Shown here piece by piece: positions 42,701 to 51,623 of a stretch of 64,000 bases of DNA (within the stretch, counting starts at the first letter, position 1; each line of letters begins with the position of its first letter). The stretch spans positions 1 to 64,000 of the forward strand of contig JBBDID010000044.1 in the NCBI GenBank assembly GCA_040880585.1. Reading direction: 5' to 3'. Under the pieces are notes generated by a model. The model was not told where the DNA came from. It searched no databases and was given only the letters and a program-made list of their open reading frames with translations. The stretch is from Paracrocinitomix sp040880585 (GTDB taxonomy: Bacteria > Bacteroidota > Bacteroidia > Flavobacteriales_D > Crocinitomicaceae). Made by a program: the position numbers and the translations under genes.

Positions 42701-43926
42701 AAATCCCATTCCCAGGCGCTCATATTACCGTTAGGGGCAGGTACCGAAGTATCTGTAAAGTCGGCAGATTCACCAACACATACAGTATCTGGAGCTGTAA
42801 AATCTGTATTAAGTCCGGAAATAATCATGTTATAATAAACGGTATCCGCACATAAAGTACCTTTTTGAGCAATTAGGGTTACTGTATAAGGCCCCATACT
42901 GGCATAGGTGAATGTTGGTTCAAAGACTATAGAAGTATCTGCCGGATTTCCAGTACCAAAATCCCACCAAAAATTATTGGCTCCGGCACCGGATTGATTA
43001 TCAAAAGTAATAGCGGTTCCATTACAAGCATCTACCGGTCCAATAGCCGCATCCTGAGGAGGAGGGCAATTCACTACATTGAACTGAAAATCTCTGGTAA
43101 CTCTTCCAATTAAAACACCGTCCCGATATTCGTCTACCATGACTCCTACTACAAATTGACCTGTCATTACCGGAGATCCGGTGATAAAACCTGTTTGAGG
43201 GTCTATGTTTAAGCCCGGAAATCCTGCCGGATCTAGCGGGCTAGTTGCACTAAAACTAGGTAACCAAGTTACTGTACTACTTTGAAAGTTATCAGGTGGA
43301 GTAGCTGCATTATAAGTGATCCCTGTTCCGTTAACCCCATCATACGGTGTGTAAAAGGAATAAACCAACGAGTCTCCATCAGAATCTGTAGCGCCAAAAT
43401 CTAAACTAAGATCTTGAGAATTACAGACGTAAACCGGTGGAAAGTTGGTAATAACCGGACTTGAGTTAGTTAGGTAGAGATTATTATCAGGGACATAAGC
43501 ATAAAATGTTTCCCTGGCATTCAGTGGGTTATTAATATTGTCTATTGATCCGTTTCTACAACAAATTTGGTAATAGAGGTGATAGCCGTTTGAGCCGGGA
43601 GGGAGAGATACAACAGATTGATAAATTGCCTCTTCAACGCAAATTCCGGGATCAAAAGCACAAGTGTCTAATGCCGGGTTTAAGGTGTCTCTGCCAAGTC
43701 GGGGTAAGGAAAAGGTTGTGTAAGGAGTTCCATCACCTTCATCAACAATTACCGTTGTTGAGTTGGGGAAATCAACAGATGCAGGATCACAATCTCGATA
43801 CAATTTTACCGTCAAAATATAGGAGGATCCTCCGACGTGTTGGTATACAATTTCACCCCCAACTACGTGGGTAGCAAATGAATATCCCGATAAAACAAGA
43901 CAAAGCAGTAGTAGTAATTTTCTCAT
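39763..43926 (-). CDS. Giant type B T9SS adhesin with PKD repeats (adhesin A)
   Basis: This is a 1387-aa secreted surface protein. After the signal peptide (MRKLLLLLCLVLSGYSFA) comes an N-terminal head domain (about 20-290) starting THVVGGEIVYQHVGG with a cluster of conserved Cys. Then three tandem copies of a 165-residue unit, each made of two PKD domains (WWDFGTGNPADTS type then WEWDFGDGN type), about 300-790. Three W-x-G beta-sandwich repeats of ~80 aa (about 790-1035), three further PKD domains and a type B sorting domain (IPSAFTPNGDGKNDFLM ... GDVSLIR) follow. The CTD belongs to the gliding-motility-associated C-terminal family. It should be secreted by T9SS and held by PorP A. The ATG at 43926 is chosen over an in-frame TTG at 43932. 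Confidence 0.92.
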   Translation of the reverse strand: MRKLLLLLCLVLSGYSFATHVVGGEIVYQHVGGSSYILTVKLYRDCDPASVDFPNSTTVIVDEGDGTPYTTFSLPRLGRDTLNPALDTCAFDPGICVEEAIYQSVVSLPPGSNGYHLYYQICCRNGSIDNINNPLNARETFYAYVPDNNLYLTNSSPVITNFPPVYVCNSQDLSLDFGATDSDGDSLVYSFYTPYDGVNGTGITYNAATPPDNFQSSTVTWLPSFSATSPLDPAGFPGLNIDPQTGFITGSPVMTGQFVVGVMVDEYRDGVLIGRVTRDFQFNVVNCPPPQDAAIGPVDACNGTAITFDNQSGAGANNFWWDFGTGNPADTSIVFEPTFTYASMGPYTVTLIAQKGTLCADTVYYNMIISGLNTDFTAPDTVCVGESADFTDTSVPAPNGNMSAWEWDFGDGNTSNAQNPSHAYASAGDYTVQLISHTDVGCSDTMTRDIHVENPPQAGITPLPGCNDLAVSFTNASDPEASGFWWDFGTGFPADTSVLTNPSFTYGSYGSYTVTLVAQKGTSCADTTTINLTLSTITADFTAVDTTCTNVLVAYTDASFTTGGGNVDSWQWDFDGAGSSTQQNPNIGYTVPGDFDIQLIATSDLGCVDSVTYPLHVQNAPIAQIGPTDFCSGLTVDFNNNSDPNASGFWWDFGTGNPADTSIVENPTFTYPGYGAYTVTLIAQKGTVCETNTTLNVTVSDITADFISADTVCEGSQITFTDASVSQTGTTITDWSWDFGDLNVSSIQNPTHQYNGTNGTIPVELIVESNVGCTDTIVKNIEVVPIPIVNAGIDTAVCVSNPSYQLNGSISNGSGGVWTGNGGVFSPTATAMNATYFPSLAELNAGSTNLVLTSNNTGYCASVTDTITIQYLSTPTVDAGPIMEVCVDTTYIQMNGSVQFSSNTSWSTNGLGNFDDNTQLDATYTFDPTEIIAGDSILFHIETFNFSGCPDDQDSVWLFFNEPPVMNVLYNDTVCEGFPIPLNSNSSTGNGLWTTTGDGTFNPDSSDATLYNHGSADEANGGVTIYFESLDNGGCPALYDTLDIIIVPSPTPGFEFTEDCFGDPTIFSDTSSSLDPITNYDWTFEPGYTSTQQNPTHTFTSPGIHPVELIVTSTNGCSDTLTLDVNAHHIPIADFSIPQPCLFPASYFFDSSSVVNDSIVSWTWDFGDASASSNEQNPAHVYAGTATYSVNLAVTSGFGCSHDTTITVIIYEGPDAAFSVNPATGAHVGDDIYFTDNSIENPRPIVSWEYDFADGNTANTPEAVHAFDPEGEYDVTLIVIDEAGCTDTAMVMVPVYHGPQIPSAFTPNGDGKNDFLMIFGGNFESVDFNVYNNWGEIIYQTQDPNASGWDGTHKGKDQPIGVYVYVATVTTYDGEEHVLKGDVSLIR
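41559..43043 (-). repeat. Three-copy 495-bp tandem repeat inside adhesin A
   Basis: The anchor ATCCCACC, part of the TGGTGGGAT-type codons for WWDF, occurs at 41971, 42466 and 42961, i.e. exactly 495 bp (165 codons) apart twice. Each unit encodes a pair of PKD domains. The outer borders are approximate. Confidence 0.8.
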
Positions 43927-43961
43927 GTTCAAACTCTGTTTAACGAGTAAGTGTAAAAGAG

Positions 43962-43969
43962 CAAAATTA
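43962..43969 (-). promoter_or_regulatory. -7 box for the adhesin A operon
   Basis: The minus strand reads TAATTTTG, about 35 nt before the adhesin A ATG. Confidence 0.4.
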
Positions 43970-44139
43970 TTAATATTAATGCTCTAAAACAAACTTTAGT
44001 CGTTTTTAACGCTTTTTAAAGTCTGAATTAATGTAAATAATTGAGCTTTTATAAGTATTTGAGTGTTTGGTAATTTTGTTTTTTTTGATACAAGCTACTT
44101 TTTGCTTATTTTAGCAGCTTGAATGATAAAAAACTACTT

Positions 44140-47100
44140 ATGCTGCGAAATTTTATTCTCGCTATAACTCTATTACTTGTATCTCCAATCTTTGCGCAAA
44201 TTAATGTTCAGTGGGAAGCGCGCTATGAGAATCCTGCAGATTTTGTAGATCAGGCAGTTGATATTGAATTGGATGCTTCGGGTAATACTTATGTTACAGG
44301 AACATCTTATAACGGATCCAGTTATGATTGGGTGACGGTTAAATATGATTCAGATGGAAATGAGTTGTGGAACTCCTCTTATGGAGGTACAGGGCTTGAT
44401 GAGGCTGAGGCCATGACTATGGATTCAAACGGAGATATAGTTGTTACGGGATCCAGATTTATCTCAGGATCAGATTGGGATATTGCTGTGGTAAAATATG
44501 ATGGTGGAACAGGAGCAGAGTTATGGAGTCAGGTTTATGCAGGTTCTTCTTTTTTTGACGGAGGAAAAGATGTTACGGTAGACGGGGCTGATAATGTAGT
44601 CATCACCGGTACCTATTCGTTTAGCTCAACAGATATAGACTGGATTGTCTTAAAATATAGTTCGACCGGGGTTTTCGATTGGGTAGCGACAAATGGGACG
44701 CCTGATAATGATGAAGGAAAAGTGGTAAGAACGGATGCCAGTAACAATATCTACATGGCCGGGCATTCTGAATTTGATTCGGGGACTACGTATTTTGATT
44801 TTAGAGTTATGAAGTTTGATCCTTCAGGGGCAGTGCTGAATGCTACAACTCAAGATGCCGGATTTAATGGTTTGGATACTCCTCACACAATGGAGTTGGA
44901 TGCTTCCGGAAACATTTATATAGGAGGTCAGGGATTTAATGCTCCTGTTGAGGAAGAAGATTACGTACTGATGAAATTCAACAATAATTGTGTTCATCAG
45001 TGGACAAGAACTTACTCTGGAGATGCTGAAGCATTGGATCGAATCAACGCCTTAGCTATAGATCAGGTTAATGGGAATGTTTTTGTTACCGGACGATCAA
45101 AGTCAAATGCATCTAGTGAAGATTATTATACAATTGCTTATGATCCATCAGGAACAGAGTTATGGAGTGATCGATATACAAGTTCAGGTTTAGGCTTTGA
45201 TGAAGCAACGGATATTAAGTTGTCAGGAACCGGTTTTTTGTACTTAACGGGATACAGTTATGAATCTTCAACCAATAATGATTACACTACGGTAAAATAT
45301 GATGATGCCGGAAATTTTATTTGGGATACCCGATTCAATGGACCTGCGGGTTTAAGCGATCAAGCAATTAAAATGGTGTTGGATGCCAGTGAAAATATTT
45401 TTGTTACCGGGAAAAGCCATGGAGGAACCTCTAATCAGGATTACAGTACGATTAAATATTGTCAATTAACCACAGTAGCTTCTCCGGATACTGCTTTATG
45501 TGTAGGACAAAGTGTAGATCTGACTGCCACGGGAGGAATTAACATTACGTGGGCTGTCGTCAGTGGAGATATCGGATCTTTATCTTGTACTTCCTGTGCC
45601 ACAACTACCGCATCTCCATCCACTACGACTGTTTATACGGTGAGCAGTGAAAGTGCTTCAGGATGTGTTGATTACGATACTGTAACAGTTACCATTAACG
45701 CTATTCCAAATCCGACTATTTACAATGATACCCCTTTAGATTTTTGTGATGGGGATTCCGTAACGCTATATACCGATTCCTATGCGGATTATCTGTGGAG
45801 TACTACATCAATTGATAGTTTCACCACGGTGTATTCAGGTGGTAGTTATACCGTTACTATAACGGATTCTAATGGCTGTCAAAATTCGGCAAATGCTTCA
45901 GTAACTGTGTATACACTACCTACCGTAGATGCAGGGACAGATGAATCGGTTTGCCCCGGAGAATCGATTCAATTGAATGCTACAGGGGCTGACACTTATC
46001 AGTGGGATGTAGACCCAACTTTGTCTCAGTTGAATATATCTAATCCAACAGCATCTCCAACGGTTCAAACAACTTATTATGTTACCGGTACAGATCTGAA
46101 TGGTTGCAAGGATGCAGATTCTGTTACCGTATCAATATATACTTCTCCTGTAGTTAATGCAGGATTGGATCAACAAATATGCTCAGGAGACACTACTCAA
46201 CTGAATGCTTCCGGTGCAATTACTTATATATGGGACAACTCACCTACTTTATCTAACTTGACAATTGAAGATCCTCTGGCTTTTCCTACTTCGCAAACAA
46301 CGTATACGGTTACAGGTACGGATGGAAATGGTTGTACTGATTCAGATAATGTAACCATTTCTACTTATTCTCTTCCTGGAGTAGATGCTGGTTCTCCAAC
46401 CTCACATTGTTTAGGGGATTCAACACAATTGTTTGCTTCAGGAGCGATCAGTTACCAATGGACGACAGACCCTACACTTTCAAATGAAACCATTTCCAAT
46501 CCCTGGGTAAGTAATACCAGTACGAATGAGTATTTTGTAGAAGGTACGGATGTTAACGGATGTTCTAATATTGATTCTGTGACAATAACGGTAGATCCGC
46601 TTCCCAATGTTTCTGCAGGGGCTGATTTTAGTATTTGTGATGGAGATTCTACCCAGCTGAATGCTACAGGAGCCGATACCTATCAGTGGGATTCACATCC
46701 GACATTTTTATCAACAACAAGCACTTCAAGTCCGTGGGTGAAGCCGATAGTTGTTACTACTTATATTGTTGAAGGAACAATTACAGCGACAGGTTGTCAG
46801 AATGAGGCAAATGTGACTGTTAGTTTATATGCATTACCTGTTATTGATGCCGGTTCTGATACATCTATGTGTATTAACGACAGTCTTCAACTAATGGCAA
46901 CAGGCGGAGTTACTTATATTTGGATAAATCACCCTTCCTTATCAAGCAATATTGTTCCTGACCCGTGGAGTTATGCAACTTCAGACATTACATACTATGT
47001 GGATGCTTATGATGCGAACGGTTGTTTTGGAGAAGATTCAGTTCACCTTGTTGTGAATCCCTTACCATCTGCACCGGTAATTACTGAAAATGGCCCTTGG

Positions 47101-47535
47101 TTAGTTTCATCTTATTCAACAGGAAATCAATGGTATTTTGACAACAGTGTAGTAAATGGAGCGACAGATGACTCACTGAATTGGGTGAATCAGGGACAAA
47201 ATGGTTCGTATACCTTACTTTATACAGACTCAAATGGATGTTCTAAATTTTCTGATGTGAGTAATATTATTGTGATTGATGATATAGGTTTTGGAGAAAA
47301 AGATGCTTTTGAAGTGAAGGTTTACCCTAACCCTTCTAATGATTTGGTATACGTAGAATTTTCAGATAAAGTAGATATTTTGAATTTAATTAGTCCTTCC
47401 GGGCAGGTAATTCAAAGTATGTTTGATCTAAACAATAAGCAGTTATTGGATTTATCGGATCTGGAAAGTGGAACATATATTATTCAATTGGTACAAGGTG
47501 AGAAGGTTGTGATCAAAAGAATAATCAAGCTGTAA
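44140..47535 (+). CDS. SBBP/beta-propeller and Ig-repeat protein with type A T9SS sorting domain
   Basis: The 1131-aa product has a signal peptide (MLRNFILAITLLLVSPIFA), then a beta-propeller of SBBP-type repeats (about 20-440, units of ~50 aa with GNIYVTG-like strands such as ENIFVTGKSHGG). A region of Ig-like ~80-residue repeats follows (about 445-990, e.g. VDAGTDESVCPGESIQLN, QTTYYVTGTDLNGCKDADS) and a type A T9SS C-terminal domain (about 1060-1131, VKVYPNPSNDLVYVEF..SGTYIIQL). It is therefore a Sec- and T9SS-exported surface or released protein. The ATG at 44140 is chosen over a TTG seven codons earlier since it places the signal peptide first. It is divergent from adhesin A and its stop lies 2 nt from the convergent esterase stop. 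Function unknown. Confidence 0.88.
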   Translation: MLRNFILAITLLLVSPIFAQINVQWEARYENPADFVDQAVDIELDASGNTYVTGTSYNGSSYDWVTVKYDSDGNELWNSSYGGTGLDEAEAMTMDSNGDIVVTGSRFISGSDWDIAVVKYDGGTGAELWSQVYAGSSFFDGGKDVTVDGADNVVITGTYSFSSTDIDWIVLKYSSTGVFDWVATNGTPDNDEGKVVRTDASNNIYMAGHSEFDSGTTYFDFRVMKFDPSGAVLNATTQDAGFNGLDTPHTMELDASGNIYIGGQGFNAPVEEEDYVLMKFNNNCVHQWTRTYSGDAEALDRINALAIDQVNGNVFVTGRSKSNASSEDYYTIAYDPSGTELWSDRYTSSGLGFDEATDIKLSGTGFLYLTGYSYESSTNNDYTTVKYDDAGNFIWDTRFNGPAGLSDQAIKMVLDASENIFVTGKSHGGTSNQDYSTIKYCQLTTVASPDTALCVGQSVDLTATGGINITWAVVSGDIGSLSCTSCATTTASPSTTTVYTVSSESASGCVDYDTVTVTINAIPNPTIYNDTPLDFCDGDSVTLYTDSYADYLWSTTSIDSFTTVYSGGSYTVTITDSNGCQNSANASVTVYTLPTVDAGTDESVCPGESIQLNATGADTYQWDVDPTLSQLNISNPTASPTVQTTYYVTGTDLNGCKDADSVTVSIYTSPVVNAGLDQQICSGDTTQLNASGAITYIWDNSPTLSNLTIEDPLAFPTSQTTYTVTGTDGNGCTDSDNVTISTYSLPGVDAGSPTSHCLGDSTQLFASGAISYQWTTDPTLSNETISNPWVSNTSTNEYFVEGTDVNGCSNIDSVTITVDPLPNVSAGADFSICDGDSTQLNATGADTYQWDSHPTFLSTTSTSSPWVKPIVVTTYIVEGTITATGCQNEANVTVSLYALPVIDAGSDTSMCINDSLQLMATGGVTYIWINHPSLSSNIVPDPWSYATSDITYYVDAYDANGCFGEDSVHLVVNPLPSAPVITENGPWLVSSYSTGNQWYFDNSVVNGATDDSLNWVNQGQNGSYTLLYTDSNGCSKFSDVSNIIVIDDIGFGEKDAFEVKVYPNPSNDLVYVEFSDKVDILNLISPSGQVIQSMFDLNNKQLLDLSDLESGTYIIQLVQGEKVVIKRIIKL

Positions 47536-47537
47536 TT

Positions 47538-48497
47538 TTACTTAATGAGTTGGAACTCTTTAGCAACGTAATAAGTAGAGAAGAAATCATAATCAGAAGA
47601 AAACAAACCTGTTTTTCCACCTTGGTTTGGTTCATCACCCGGATCTACAGGCAAAGAATGTCTTCCATCAAGAATTTTATAAAAAACAAGTAATTCGTTA
47701 AGATTGTTATCGGTATAGCTGTATCGATTAATGGCAGGGTTTTCTTTAAATGAAATGATGCTATCATCTGCTATTGTATCTATGTTATGAATATAAGTCC
47801 ATTGTTCTATTAATTCGTATGAGTTTTTAATATTCACGACATGATCATTTGTTCCATGAAAGATCAATATTTTTGGATATTGAGTTTCTTTTTTTATTTC
47901 TACAAGATCCCCCCATTGTTCTGGAGTTTTATCTTCGGCTGACAACATCACTTTTGTTGCTTTGACCGGGTTTGTTGCAATTCCATAAGGTGCTCCGGCA
48001 AAGATAGCCCCTGCTTTAAAAAGTTCTGGGTAGTGAACCATCACTCCTACAGAAATTGCAGCTCCAGCTGATAAACCATAAATGAAAATTTTGGAGGTAT
48101 CAATAGGGAAGTGCTCAATCATATATTTGATCATCTGGTACACAGATTGGGTTTCTCCTCCTTCTTTAAAAATATCTCGTTTATAAAACCAATTAAAACA
48201 GCCAGACATATTGTTTATTCTTTGTTGTTGTGGATAGAGCATAACAAAATGGTGTTTGTCAGCTAACTCATTCCACCCTGATTGTTCTGCTATGGTTTCT
48301 GCATTTTGGTTACAACCATGTAAAACTACAACTAATGGTAATTGCTCTGTACTGTCAGCATTCTTCGGTAGATAATTATACATCTTTAAATTTCCCGGAT
48401 TAGAACCGAATTTTTTTATCTGATTCAAATCAGCTGTATACCCAACCTTGAAAAAGAAAAGTAAGATAGACAGACATATTAAAGATCTAATGCTCAT
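47538..48497 (-). CDS. PHB-depolymerase/feruloyl-esterase-family secreted esterase
   Basis: An alpha/beta hydrolase resembling extracellular polyhydroxybutyrate depolymerases and related esterases. A signal peptide (MSIRSLICLSILLFFFKVGYTA) is followed by PLVVVLHGCNQNAE (oxyanion region), the nucleophile elbow YGLSAGAAISVG (Ser at about residue 143) and a late GRHSLP likely holding the catalytic His. The presence of FNWFYKRDIFKEGGE fits the PHB-depolymerase-like family. There is no C-terminal sorting domain or substrate-binding domain, so it would be periplasmic or secreted by another route. It probably forms an operon with the BASS transporter 23 nt upstream. The true substrate is not deducible. 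Confidence 0.82.
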   Translation of the reverse strand: MSIRSLICLSILLFFFKVGYTADLNQIKKFGSNPGNLKMYNYLPKNADSTEQLPLVVVLHGCNQNAETIAEQSGWNELADKHHFVMLYPQQQRINNMSGCFNWFYKRDIFKEGGETQSVYQMIKYMIEHFPIDTSKIFIYGLSAGAAISVGVMVHYPELFKAGAIFAGAPYGIATNPVKATKVMLSAEDKTPEQWGDLVEIKKETQYPKILIFHGTNDHVVNIKNSYELIEQWTYIHNIDTIADDSIISFKENPAINRYSYTDNNLNELLVFYKILDGRHSLPVDPGDEPNQGGKTGLFSSDYDFFSTYYVAKEFQLIK

Positions 48498-48520
48498 TAG
48501 AATAAAATTATAACTGCAAT

Positions 48521-49402
48521 TTAATTATTTTCTGCAGGCTTCAAATAATGCTTCATGACCCAGGCAAAAAACCAGGTTGAAAAGAAAGAAAAACTGGCAT
48601 AAAGAACTGCCATCAATTCCATTTTTTGGTTATCCAATAATTGGGCAGCAATAAAGATAGCCAGAGCACTATTTTGTAAACCCATTTCGACAGCAATGGT
48701 ATAACTGCTTTCATGATCAATTTTCATTGATTTGGCAACATAAAACCCCATCAGCATAGTGATCAGGTTAAATATCACTAATGGAATGTAAAGATGTAAG
48801 TTATTTTTAAAAGCAACAATTTGATGTCCTTCATCTGCAAAAATAACGATCAAAAACAGGCCAATTAATAAAGCAGGCATAATATAACGCAAAGGTTGCT
48901 TTAAGTTTTCGGTGAATTGTTTAGAAGTGAATTCATTGAGTGTGATACCCAGAAGCACAGGAATAAGAACCAGCAACAGGATTTCCTGAGTGACTTTATA
49001 AGGAGAAAGGACAATACTCTCAGATTCGCCCATAAATAATTGCAAGGCGATACTTATATAGAGGGGAATGGTTAATAAAATGATAAAACTGTTGAAGGAA
49101 GTAAGAGAAACCGAAAGTGCAACACGTCCCTTTAACATATGTGTCACTAGATTAGATGAGGTTCCGCCGGGAGCAGATGCAATAATGATCATACCTACTT
49201 TGTAAACCGGATCAATTGGCCAAAAATAAATGAGTAAGAATGCAATGATCGGTAAAAGGATAAGCTGACAGACCAAGCCGGTTATAACCGCTTTGGGTTT
49301 GGTGATAACCATTTTAAAATCACTGAATTTTAAACTAGTACCAATCCCAAACATGATCAATCCAATACCAATTGGCAGTAAAATATCAGATAAACTATCC
49401 AT
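48521..49402 (-). CDS. Bile acid:sodium symporter (BASS)-family transporter
   Basis: A nine- to ten-helix inner-membrane protein of 293 aa. The hallmark segments are visible: MFGIGTSLKFSDFK at the N-terminus, the SAPGGTSSNLVTHML stretch (about 89-103, the sodium/substrate-site helix) and AVEMGLQNSALAIFIAAQLL (about 233-252). Members move bile acids, pyruvate, pantothenate or other organic anions with Na+; in a marine bacterium an organic-acid role is more likely than bile acid uptake. The gene precedes the esterase on the same strand and follows the OmpA B operon after a 106-nt gap, in which I see no clear terminator. Confidence 0.88.
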   Translation of the reverse strand: MDSLSDILLPIGIGLIMFGIGTSLKFSDFKMVITKPKAVITGLVCQLILLPIIAFLLIYFWPIDPVYKVGMIIIASAPGGTSSNLVTHMLKGRVALSVSLTSFNSFIILLTIPLYISIALQLFMGESESIVLSPYKVTQEILLLVLIPVLLGITLNEFTSKQFTENLKQPLRYIMPALLIGLFLIVIFADEGHQIVAFKNNLHLYIPLVIFNLITMLMGFYVAKSMKIDHESSYTIAVEMGLQNSALAIFIAAQLLDNQKMELMAVLYASFSFFSTWFFAWVMKHYLKPAENN

Positions 49403-49508
49403 CCATGCAAATTAGATTACAAGAATACGCAAAAAACGGCTTGAGAAAATAAGCAGAAGTGATTGAATGAACTATAAGGTCAGAAAAAAAGAAATCCTTA
49501 TTGACTAT

Positions 49509-51623
49509 TTAATCTTGTTCTAAAACAAAGAAAGCAGTTCGTCTGTTACGTTGATGGTATTCTTCAATCAGATCTTTATCACTAAGTGATTTGATATAAT
49601 CCGGAGTTAGAGTGACGATATTTCCATCTTTATCCGGGACTTCAGCGGGCATGGTTTCTCCATACCCTTTGGGAACCAATCGATCCATAGGAATACCATT
49701 TTCGATCAGATAATTCACAACAGATTGGGCTCTTCTTTGAGAAAGATCCATATTATAGCTGTCACTTCCACGCATATCTGTATGTGAGCGAATTTCGATC
49801 TTTAAATTGTTATTGAGCTCCAAAAATTCAATCAATTTATCGAGGATTTTTTTTGATTTTGGACGCAAATTAGCACTGTCAAAATCGTATTCAATTCCTT
49901 CTATGGTAATTTCTCCTTCAGGAATTTTTTCTAAATAAAAGTCTTGTGTGTAGACACGAGAATCTGTGATCCCTCTGGTAAATACAATAGCTTTATCAGC
50001 AAAGTAATCTTTCTTATTTGCTCTTAAAAACAATTCCAAATCGGGAACTAATTCATGTTCGTAGTACCCATTTTCGTCAGTCTGGATCTCAAAATGATCC
50101 CATTTATAGCTAACGTCTTTGAATTCAATGCTGGCGTTTGGAATGATTTCGTCGGTAGCCATATCAAAAACATATCCCTGAATTTTGAACTCTAGTTCAG
50201 GGAGCTCAACGTTAAATATTTTGTAACAATGAGAGCATAAATCTTTAAAAGTGGAGTCACACTCGGTACAGTTACTTCGGTTAGAGGACATAAATCCAAA
50301 TCTCAAATTATTGTCCACAACAAAATAAGCATCATCATTTTCAGAGTTAATAGGTAATCCCATATTTTTAGGTATGCTGAAGTTTCCGGCGCTATTGTCA
50401 AAGCTACTTTTAAAGACATCTAGCCCCCCGATTGTTTCATGACCGTCAGAACTGAAGAATAGAGTCAATGATTTTTGGTGATAAAAAGGAGTTTTTTCAT
50501 CAAATTCTGAATTAACAGGCTTGCCCAGATTTTCAGCTTCTTCAATCGGTAAGCCGTTTTCATCAATTTTTATACGCCAGATGTCCAATCCTCCAAATCC
50601 TCCGGGTCGGTCAGATGAGAAATACAACCATTCACCATCCGCTGTGACATAAGGGTTAATACTCTGACAGCTATCTGTATTCACCAGAGAATCAAGTTTT
50701 TGCGATTCAAAAAATCGCATACCGATTTCTCTTGCTACATAAATATGCTTTTGCTTTCGGTTTTCATCACTCCATTTCGTGAAAAAAATAGCATTCCCGT
50801 TATTAAAGCAGCCGGAAGCTTCATGCGCTGAAGAATTTAGAGGTCGACCAAAATTTCTGGGAGCGTTCCATGTGTCAGATCCTTCGTCTCGATCTGTCCA
50901 GTAGAGATCCAACAAATAACTGGATTCTTGTTGCTCGGGATCTAGAATTATACCCCCATCTCTTGCACTGGCGAAAACCACTTTATCAGGACTATGCCAG
51001 TAAGACACACCGAAAGATGCAGTTCCCTTATTAAATACAGCAGTATCCTCAATATTTACTTTTATATCCGGATCTTCTTCTACTTTTAAGGCGTAGCTAC
51101 AACCGGTCATGTCCTGTAAACTTCTTTCCAGTAATTCATCTGAAGTACCCTCTAAAGAAATAAAATGATCGTATGCTTCAAGGGCTTCTTTGTATTTCCC
51201 TTGCAACATAATGGAGTTGGCTATATAGTAGTAGTCATCCGGGTATTCTTTTGTTTTGGCAGATTCCTGAAAATAAGTTAATGCTCTTCCATAATCATGG
51301 GATTTGCGATAACACATAGCAATTTGGTGTCTGGTGTACGCCTCAATACTTACTTTCTTTGTGTCTGTGCTGTCAGTATTTTTAGAAGTCGGTTTCTTTA
51401 ACTTCTGGTTGGATAAAGTCGCTTCATAGGGAAGTATCATAGTCGATAAACCTAAAGAATCATCTAATACCATATTGTAAAGCCTCAAGGCTGATGGGAA
51501 ATCATTCTTTTCGTAATAAAAATCGGCTTGATACAACCATACTTTTTTTGATTGAGAATAACCTTGAAAGGCAGTTGTCAGAACCAAGCCGATCAAAAAG
51601 ACTTTTTTAATAACTGCCATCAT
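49509..51623 (-). CDS. OmpA-family protein with TPR-like, PD40-like and regulatory-like domains (OmpA B)
   Basis: The same domain order as OmpA A: signal peptide (about 1-24, VFLIGLVLTTAFQGYSQ), TPR-like helices, PD40-type propeller strands (ADGEWLYFSSDRPGGFGG), Cys cluster (CTECDSTFKDLCSHC), regulatory-like domain (IQGYVFDMATDEIIPNASIE) and OmpA C-terminal domain (IRSHTDMRGSDSYNMDLSQR). The N-terminal two-thirds have diverged from OmpA A while the last ~220 residues remain very close. The start at 51623 gives an ATGA overlap with PorP B; the next codon is also ATG. It is the last gene of the five-gene adhesin C-PorP C-adhesin B-PorP B-OmpA B run. Predicted to tether the outer-membrane pair to peptidoglycan. 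Confidence 0.9.
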   Translation of the reverse strand: MMAVIKKVFLIGLVLTTAFQGYSQSKKVWLYQADFYYEKNDFPSALRLYNMVLDDSLGLSTMILPYEATLSNQKLKKPTSKNTDSTDTKKVSIEAYTRHQIAMCYRKSHDYGRALTYFQESAKTKEYPDDYYYIANSIMLQGKYKEALEAYDHFISLEGTSDELLERSLQDMTGCSYALKVEEDPDIKVNIEDTAVFNKGTASFGVSYWHSPDKVVFASARDGGIILDPEQQESSYLLDLYWTDRDEGSDTWNAPRNFGRPLNSSAHEASGCFNNGNAIFFTKWSDENRKQKHIYVAREIGMRFFESQKLDSLVNTDSCQSINPYVTADGEWLYFSSDRPGGFGGLDIWRIKIDENGLPIEEAENLGKPVNSEFDEKTPFYHQKSLTLFFSSDGHETIGGLDVFKSSFDNSAGNFSIPKNMGLPINSENDDAYFVVDNNLRFGFMSSNRSNCTECDSTFKDLCSHCYKIFNVELPELEFKIQGYVFDMATDEIIPNASIEFKDVSYKWDHFEIQTDENGYYEHELVPDLELFLRANKKDYFADKAIVFTRGITDSRVYTQDFYLEKIPEGEITIEGIEYDFDSANLRPKSKKILDKLIEFLELNNNLKIEIRSHTDMRGSDSYNMDLSQRRAQSVVNYLIENGIPMDRLVPKGYGETMPAEVPDKDGNIVTLTPDYIKSLSDKDLIEEYHQRNRRTAFFVLEQD

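Noticed and set aside
39763..43926. Regular repeats that could suggest a CRISPR array
   Set aside because: The repeats are in-frame coding repeats of 495 bp with no short identical repeats or unique spacers, and no cas genes are present.
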